This document shows positions 5,805 through 8,731 of a stretch of 8,731 bases of DNA, piece after piece. Origin of the DNA: an uncultured Bacilli bacterium. Its GTDB lineage: Bacteria > Bacillota_I > Bacilli_A > RF39 > UBA660. The position numbers were made by a program, and so were the translations under genes. The notes under the pieces were generated by a model. That model did not search any database. It saw only the letters and a program-made list of their open reading frames with translations, and was not told where the DNA came from. How positions within the stretch are numbered: position 1 is the stretch's first letter; every line of letters starts with the position of its first letter. The stretch covers positions 1-8,731 of the forward strand of contig CANQIM010000044.1 in NCBI GenBank assembly GCA_947624075.1, written 5' to 3'.

Positions 5805-6803
5805 TTAATCGGCTTCTTTTTCTAATTGCCTTATGTTATCTAAGAGAATGCCTGTTCCTTCTGCTACACAAGTTAAAGGAGATTCAGCTATTAAAATAGG
5901 TACATTTAATTCCTTTTCTAGACAGTCGCATAGTCCATTTAATAAAGCACCACCACCAGTTAAAATAATGCCTTTTTCAACTATATCACCAGCTAATTCT
6001 GGGGGAGTTTGCTCCAAGATGTTGGTAGTAGCTTTTATAATTTTATTAACGCTTTCTTTTAAAGCTTCGGCAGTTTCTTCCTGTGTTATTTCAATCATTT
6101 GAGGTAGTCCTGTAACTAGATTTCTACCTCTTATTTCGATTTTTTCCTTTTTACTTGGCTTGTAAACATTGGTAAAATTTATTTTTATATCTTCAGCTGT
6201 TTTTTCACCTATTAGAAGTTTATATTTTTCCTTAATATACTTGATGATTTCTTGATCAAAGCTATTACCTGCTGTTTTGATTGATGATGATGAGACGATA
6301 CCATTTAAAGAAAGAATAGCAATATCAGTAGTGCCACCACCTATATCTAGAACCATATTTGCTGTTGGCTTGGAAATGTCCATTCCTGCTCCTATGGCTG
6401 CAACTTTTGGTTCTTCTTCGATATAAACTTTTCTAGCTCCCGTTCTTTCAGCTGCTTCTTTGATAGCATTTTTTTCAACTTGTGTAATATTAGTTGGACA
6501 ACATATTAGAATTCTTGGCCTAGAAAACATTTTCTTAGCTTTGATTTTTTTAATAAACGTATTTAGCATAATTTCGGTTACTTCAAAATCTGCTATTACA
6601 CCATCTTTCATGGGCTTGATAGCCTTTACTTTACCAGGTGTTCTTCCTAACATTTCGTTAGCTTCACTTCCTACGGCAATAACTCTTTTTGTTTCTGTAT
6701 CAATTGCTACAATACTTGGTTCATTTAAGACGATACCTTTTCCCCTGATATATATCAATACATTGGCAGTACCTAAATCAATTCCTATATCTCTTGCTAT
6801 CAC
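5805..6803 (-). CDS. mbl: MreB-family rod-shape actin (Mbl-like), GTG start
   Basis: This 332-residue bacterial actin polymerises at the membrane and guides the lateral-wall synthesis machinery. The phosphate-1 loop is GIDLGTANVLI (residues 7-17). CCPTNIT (101-107), EEEPKVAAIGAG (129-140), phosphate-2 loop LDIGGGTTD (152-160) and TGGGALLNG (282-290) follow, all as in MreB/Mbl. The opening ARDIGIDLGTANVLI and the stretch GKGIVLNEPS resemble B. subtilis Mbl closely, and its position after spoIIQ also matches mbl. The start is GTG at 6801-6803 with AGGAAG seven bases upstream; the reading I-A-R-D right after it fits Mbl. In B. subtilis spoIIID sits between spoIIQ and mbl; here it is absent. No mreC or mreD is adjacent. 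Whether this is the only MreB in the genome cannot be seen. Confidence 0.94.
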   Translation of the reverse strand: MIARDIGIDLGTANVLIYIRGKGIVLNEPSIVAIDTETKRVIAVGSEANEMLGRTPGKVKAIKPMKDGVIADFEVTEIMLNTFIKKIKAKKMFSRPRILICCPTNITQVEKNAIKEAAERTGARKVYIEEEPKVAAIGAGMDISKPTANMVLDIGGGTTDIAILSLNGIVSSSSIKTAGNSFDQEIIKYIKEKYKLLIGEKTAEDIKINFTNVYKPSKKEKIEIRGRNLVTGLPQMIEITQEETAEALKESVNKIIKATTNILEQTPPELAGDIVEKGIILTGGGALLNGLCDCLEKELNVPILIAESPLTCVAEGTGILLDNIRQLEKEAD

Positions 6804-6810
6804 AATGTCA

Positions 6811-6838
6811 CTTCCTATCTGTCATTAATATTTTACCA
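6811..6838 (-). promoter_or_regulatory. mbl promoter (extended -10) and ribosome binding site
   Basis: Minus-strand TGGTAAAAT (6830-6838) is an extended -10, with no convincing -35 in the A/T-rich upstream DNA (TTATAA at 16-bp spacing is the best). Initiation near 6823 gives a leader of about 20 nt. AGGAAG (6811-6816) lies 7 nt before the GTG and decides that start. Confidence 0.55.
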
Positions 6839-6887
6839 TATTTTTATTTTTTTATAATATAATATATGAAAATTTTATGTATTTATG

Positions 6888-6910
6888 AAAAAAAGAGTAT
6901 TATCTACTCT
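6888..6910 (-). terminator. Intrinsic terminator of spoIIQ, touching the stop codon
   Basis: A 6-bp hairpin AGAGTA-GATAA-TACTCT (6905-6910 with 6894-6899) is followed on the minus strand by seven T residues (6888-6894). The hairpin begins within the last base of the TGA stop codon (6910-6912). Confidence 0.8.
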
Positions 6911-7548
6911 CATTCAGTCTTTGTATTAAGTTCTTTGTTTAAATAAAGCATAGGATCTACAACTTGACCATTAATATAAAATTCAAAATGAAGATGGTTT
7001 CCAATTTCTTTATCTAATTCATTTGTTCCACTTTTTCCAATTACTTGTCCTTGAGATACTTTATCTCCTTTTTTTACTGTTGTTTCTGATAGGCTTTGAT
7101 AAATTGTAATATAATCATTTTCATGCTTTACTTCGACTATTTTTCCTAACACTTCGTCATCTTTAACATCTATTACTTCACCATTTAAAACGGCTATTAT
7201 ATCAAAAACATTTTCACTTACAAAGTCAACACCAGAATTTTGCATATAGGTATTATCATGAAAAATAAGGGAGCCTTCTTGAGATTTAGCATCAGCTTTG
7301 TAATCATAAAAAGTTTTAGCTAAAGTTACAGAAGCATCAGTATAAGGATTGATTATTTTTACATCATCATCCATAACAGCTATATCGTTGCTAGTAATAA
7401 TGTTAGAAACATAAGTTGCTGGTTCATCGGTTTCTTTCATAGATGAGTTTGATGTTAAGACGACACCTGTTACTAAAGTAGCTATTGCTATCAAAGAAAC
7501 AATACTTGGAATTACAAAGGACTTCAATTTTCTTTTTTTCAATTTCAT
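6910..7548 (-). CDS. spoIIQ: SpoIIQ-like engulfment protein, degenerate M23 (LytM) domain
   Basis: SpoIIQ is the forespore membrane protein that joins mother-cell SpoIIIAH to form the engulfment/feeding-tube channel. A basic N-terminus (KKRKLK) precedes one membrane helix (about 11-32). An extracytoplasmic linker and a LytM-like domain (about 95-203) follow. The SpoIIQ hallmarks DNTY, VLGKIVEVKH, IYQSLS, KKGDKVSQGQVIGKSG and GNHLHFE are present. In active M23 enzymes the first zinc ligand is the His of HxGxD. Here N104 replaces it (N-S-G-V-D), while D108, H185 and H187 remain, so hydrolase activity is unlikely. B. subtilis SpoIIQ also lacks that His. The protein is shorter than B. subtilis SpoIIQ (283 residues), mainly because it lacks the polar C-terminal tail. 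GAGGTGA directly abuts the ATG at 7548; TTG at 7540-7542 (third codon) has better spacing and may be the real start. TGA is the stop. Confidence 0.86.
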   Translation of the reverse strand: MKLKKRKLKSFVIPSIVSLIAIATLVTGVVLTSNSSMKETDEPATYVSNIITSNDIAVMDDDVKIINPYTDASVTLAKTFYDYKADAKSQEGSLIFHDNTYMQNSGVDFVSENVFDIIAVLNGEVIDVKDDEVLGKIVEVKHENDYITIYQSLSETTVKKGDKVSQGQVIGKSGTNELDKEIGNHLHFEFYINGQVVDPMLYLNKELNTKTE

Positions 7549-7570
7549 TCACCTCATTATAAGTTTGAAC

Positions 7571-7625
7571 AAAATAAAAAGATTTATACTTCATTTAAAA
7601 TAATTTTATTGAAGTAAATAAATCT
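7571..7625 (-). terminator. Terminator of the rpiB-ywzB operon, overlapping the ywzB 3' end
   Basis: A 14-bp stem with a 2-nt bulge pairs 7610-7625 with 7580-7593 (TGAAGTATAAATCT on the downstream arm, minus strand). TTTTTATTTT follows. The last codons of ywzB form the upstream arm, and its stop codon (7595-7597) is in the loop, which can itself pair (TAAAAT/ATTTTA). Confidence 0.8.
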
Positions 7626-7792
7626 AGAAAAAAGTTTGTAACTAAATAAATTAAAGAAATACCTAGAAAAAAATAAAACACACGAGCTTGATAAAGACGA
7701 TTTTTCTTAAATATTTGATTGATATTTACGGATTCCATAGACCAAATTACTAGTATAGTAACAATGACGTATAAAAAGAATTTCGCTAGCAT
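7595..7792 (-). CDS. ywzB: DUF1146 small membrane protein, YwzB-like
   Basis: This 65-residue protein has two hydrophobic segments (about residues 4-20 and 38-59) joined by a short polar loop. The loop sequence NINQIFKKNRLYQARVFYF and the later TNFFLDLF match the DUF1146/YwzB family (B. subtilis NRVLQAR..NFFLDYL as I recall it). The family has no established function; in Bacilli it commonly sits between the ATP synthase operon and murA. Here it is translationally coupled to rpiB: its ATG (7790-7792) shares one base with the rpiB TAA (TAATG overlap). An AGGAG lies inside the end of rpiB. Both membrane termini and loop polarity are too short to assign topology firmly. Confidence 0.82.
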   Translation of the reverse strand: MLAKFFLYVIVTILVIWSMESVNINQIFKKNRLYQARVFYFFLGISLIYLVTNFFLDLFTSIKLF

Positions 7793-8235
7793 TAATGGTT
7801 CTCCTCATACTCAGTTATTTTTTTCACGCGACGACGATGTCTTTCATCATTTAAAACTTCAGCAGTTAAAAAGCAGTCAATATATGATTTAATATCTTCT
7901 ATATCATCGGTAAAGTTAAAGGTCATAACATTGGCTCCGTTATCATTACGGCAAAGAATGGCGTCTTCTTTAGAATTTACTTTGGCACATCTGATACCTT
8001 TTACTTTGTTAGCTGCTATAGACATGCCAATTCCTGTACGACAAACTAAAATGCCAACATCAGCTTCCTTGGAAACTACTTTTTCACAAACCTTAAAAGC
8101 AAAATCTGGATAGTCATCAGTAGGAGTGTTAACTTCGCTACAATCTATAATTTCATGATTTTGTTCCTTTAGATAATCTATTATTTCTTTTTTGTAAGTA
8201 ACTCCTCTATGGTCACTTGCTATAGCTATTTTCAT
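7792..8235 (-). CDS. rpiB: Ribose-5-phosphate isomerase B family protein with altered active-site positions
   Basis: RpiB interconverts ribose-5-phosphate and ribulose-5-phosphate in the non-oxidative pentose phosphate pathway. The 147-residue sequence has the family framework: IASDHRG (residues 5-11), DYPDFA (41-46), GILVCRTGIGMSIAANKV (61-78) and the C-terminal ERHRRRVKKI (131-140). C65, the catalytic Cys of Cys-type RpiB enzymes, is present, but the next residue is R66 instead of the Gly of CGTG. The usual RExHNDANV-like segment reads RNDNGANV (96-103), with D98 where a ring-opening His is expected and G100 where Asp is usual. Activity on ribose-5-phosphate may therefore be altered, or the protein may act on another sugar phosphate. 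AAAGGAGG lies 7 nt before the ATG, a strong promoter precedes it, and ywzB follows by overlap. Position matches B. subtilis ywlF. Confidence 0.88.
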   Translation of the reverse strand: MKIAIASDHRGVTYKKEIIDYLKEQNHEIIDCSEVNTPTDDYPDFAFKVCEKVVSKEADVGILVCRTGIGMSIAANKVKGIRCAKVNSKEDAILCRNDNGANVMTFNFTDDIEDIKSYIDCFLTAEVLNDERHRRRVKKITEYEENH

Positions 8236-8262
8236 TTATAAGCCTCCTTTTATTTCTACTTC

Positions 8263-8291
8263 AAGATAACATTGATAATTGAACTTGTCAA
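8263..8291 (-). promoter_or_regulatory. rpiB-ywzB promoter
   Basis: A perfect TTGACA (8286-8291), a 17-bp spacer and TATCTT (8263-8268) preceded by TGT form a strong sigma-A promoter on the minus strand. Initiation near 8256 leaves about 20 nt before the rpiB ATG. It is the best -35 in the window. Confidence 0.88.
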
Positions 8292-8360
8292 GTTATTAAT
8301 TTGACTTAAAAAAAGTATTTAAATAAAAGAAGGTAAAAGTTTTCAAACATAAAGGATTGC

Positions 8361-8388
8361 AAAAAAAATATAGCAATAGCGCTATATT
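8361..8388 (-). terminator. Intrinsic terminator of rpmE, overlapping its stop codon
   Basis: An 8-bp stem AATATAGC/GCTATATT (8381-8388 with 8367-8374) with a 6-nt loop is followed on the minus strand by eight T residues (8361-8368, the last two within the stem). The rpmE TAA (8387-8389) is partly inside the upstream arm. Confidence 0.85.
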
Positions 8389-8602
8389 AATTTTCAGTTT
8401 GAGTTGTAAAACCATATTTCTTGTTGAATTTATCTACACGACCAGCACGTGATGCTCTACTTTGTTTTCCTGTAAAGAATGGATGACATTTTGAACATAC
8501 TTCAACATTTATTTCTGATTTTGTTGATTTTACTTGAAAAGTTTCTCCACAAGCACATGTAACTGTGCAATCCTTCATTTCAGGATGAATATCCTTTTTC
8601 AT
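8387..8602 (-). CDS. rpmE: 50S ribosomal protein L31, zinc-binding type
   Basis: L31 is a small protein of the large subunit that bridges to the 30S head. This 71-residue sequence is the C+ (zinc) type: C16-x-C18 and C36-x-x-C39 form the metal site (CAC, then CSKC). The opening KKDIHPEM and the stretch HPFFTGKQ are standard, followed by the basic SRASRAGRVDKFNKKYGF tail. The length is normal. GGAAGGAG sits 7 nt before the ATG. The gene is a single transcript with its own promoter, a hairpin leader and a terminator. Zinc dependence implies that many relatives carry a second, zinc-free L31 under Zur control elsewhere; none is visible here. Confidence 0.97.
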   Translation of the reverse strand: MKKDIHPEMKDCTVTCACGETFQVKSTKSEINVEVCSKCHPFFTGKQSRASRAGRVDKFNKKYGFTTQTEN

Positions 8603-8620
8603 ACTATCGCTCCTTCCGCC

Positions 8621-8640
8621 ATGACTAAAAGTTCAGTCAT
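8621..8640 (-). promoter_or_regulatory. rpmE leader hairpin, possible L31 autoregulatory leader
   Basis: In the rpmE leader, ATGACT (8635-8640, minus strand) pairs with AGTCAT (8621-8626) around an 8-nt loop, GAACTTTT. The hairpin ends 5 nt before the ribosome binding site and lies within a leader of about 50 nt, longer than the other leaders here. L31 leader RNAs that bind the protein have been proposed in several bacterial groups, including Firmicutes. I cannot match the consensus from sequence alone. Confidence 0.5.
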
Positions 8641-8660
8641 AGTAATTAAATTGCGTTATT

Positions 8661-8689
8661 AGTATAGCAAGTATCAACGTTTTTTGCAA
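8661..8689 (-). promoter_or_regulatory. rpmE promoter
   Basis: TTGCAA (8684-8689), a 17-bp spacer and TATACT (8661-8666) preceded by TGC make a strong extended -10 promoter on the minus strand. Initiation near 8654 yields a leader of about 50 nt. Upstream of it, 8690-8731 holds nothing I can assign. Confidence 0.82.
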
Positions 8690-8731
8690 GTGTTTTTGCT
8701 TTTTTAATAGTAAAAAGTTGCTAGTGTGTTA

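Noticed and set aside
5833..6828. Plus-strand open frames antisense to mbl
   Set aside because: Shadows of the conserved actin gene; composition mirrors its codons and no initiation signals are present.
6910..6912. Mycoplasma-type code with TGA as Trp
   Set aside because: spoIIQ ends on TGA immediately before a terminator, and Trp codons in csp and secA are TGG.
7553..7565. TATAAT upstream of spoIIQ
   Set aside because: It would place the transcript start within the ribosome binding site. I also tested GTATA upstream as a sigma-F/G/E -35, but no matching -10 follows.
8301..8335. Plus-strand TTGACT with an A/T-rich -10
   Set aside because: The -10 match is poor and no gene or RNA structure follows on the plus strand.
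1..8731. CRISPR arrays, insertion sequences, tRNA or rRNA genes
   Set aside because: No repeat-spacer array, transposase, terminal inverted repeats, or tRNA/rRNA signatures were seen on either strand.

Overview
The window is AT-rich bacterial DNA. Every protein gene lies on the minus strand, so transcription runs from high to low coordinates. Gene content and order point to a low-GC Firmicute of the Bacilli/Erysipelotrichia/Mollicutes-like branch. The standard code applies: spoIIQ ends on TGA directly before its terminator, and Trp is TGG. A SpoIIQ homologue suggests a present or ancestral sporulation programme.

Layout from the 5' end of the minus strand: rpmE (ribosomal protein L31); an rpiB–ywzB two-gene operon with overlapping stop and start; spoIIQ (degenerate M23 protein of the engulfment channel); an mreB/mbl cell-shape gene; a TagO/WecA-type polyprenyl-phosphate sugar-1-phosphate transferase; an orphan LytTR regulator whose receiver lacks the phospho-acceptor Asp; a 487-bp intergenic region; a csp cold-shock gene; long-form hpf; and secA, cut by the window edge after 772 codons. 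As I recall the B. subtilis map, rpmE, ywlF(rpiB), ywzB, spoIIQ, mbl, tagO, yvyD(hpf) and secA occur in this same relative order there, but spread over a much longer stretch. The window would then be a condensed, collinear version, with the LytTR gene, csp and the intergenic RNA candidate as the local additions.

Most genes form short units, each with its own promoter and intrinsic terminator. Seven promoters have an extended -10 (TGn plus a TATAAT-like hexamer) placed so that leaders are short, mostly about 17-20 nt. Several terminator hairpins overlap the stop codon of the gene they end, and the secA promoter appears to be built into the hpf terminator.

The most unusual part is 3224-3710, which has no protein gene. 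On the plus strand, opposite to everything else, it holds a TTGTTT-17-TATAAT promoter. The predicted start coincides with the first base pairs of a long rod-like fold, and about 220 nt later there is a strong hairpin with a T7 tract. I read this as a candidate small RNA convergent with the LytTR gene. It matches no RNA family I can recognise, and the call is an inference from sequence only.
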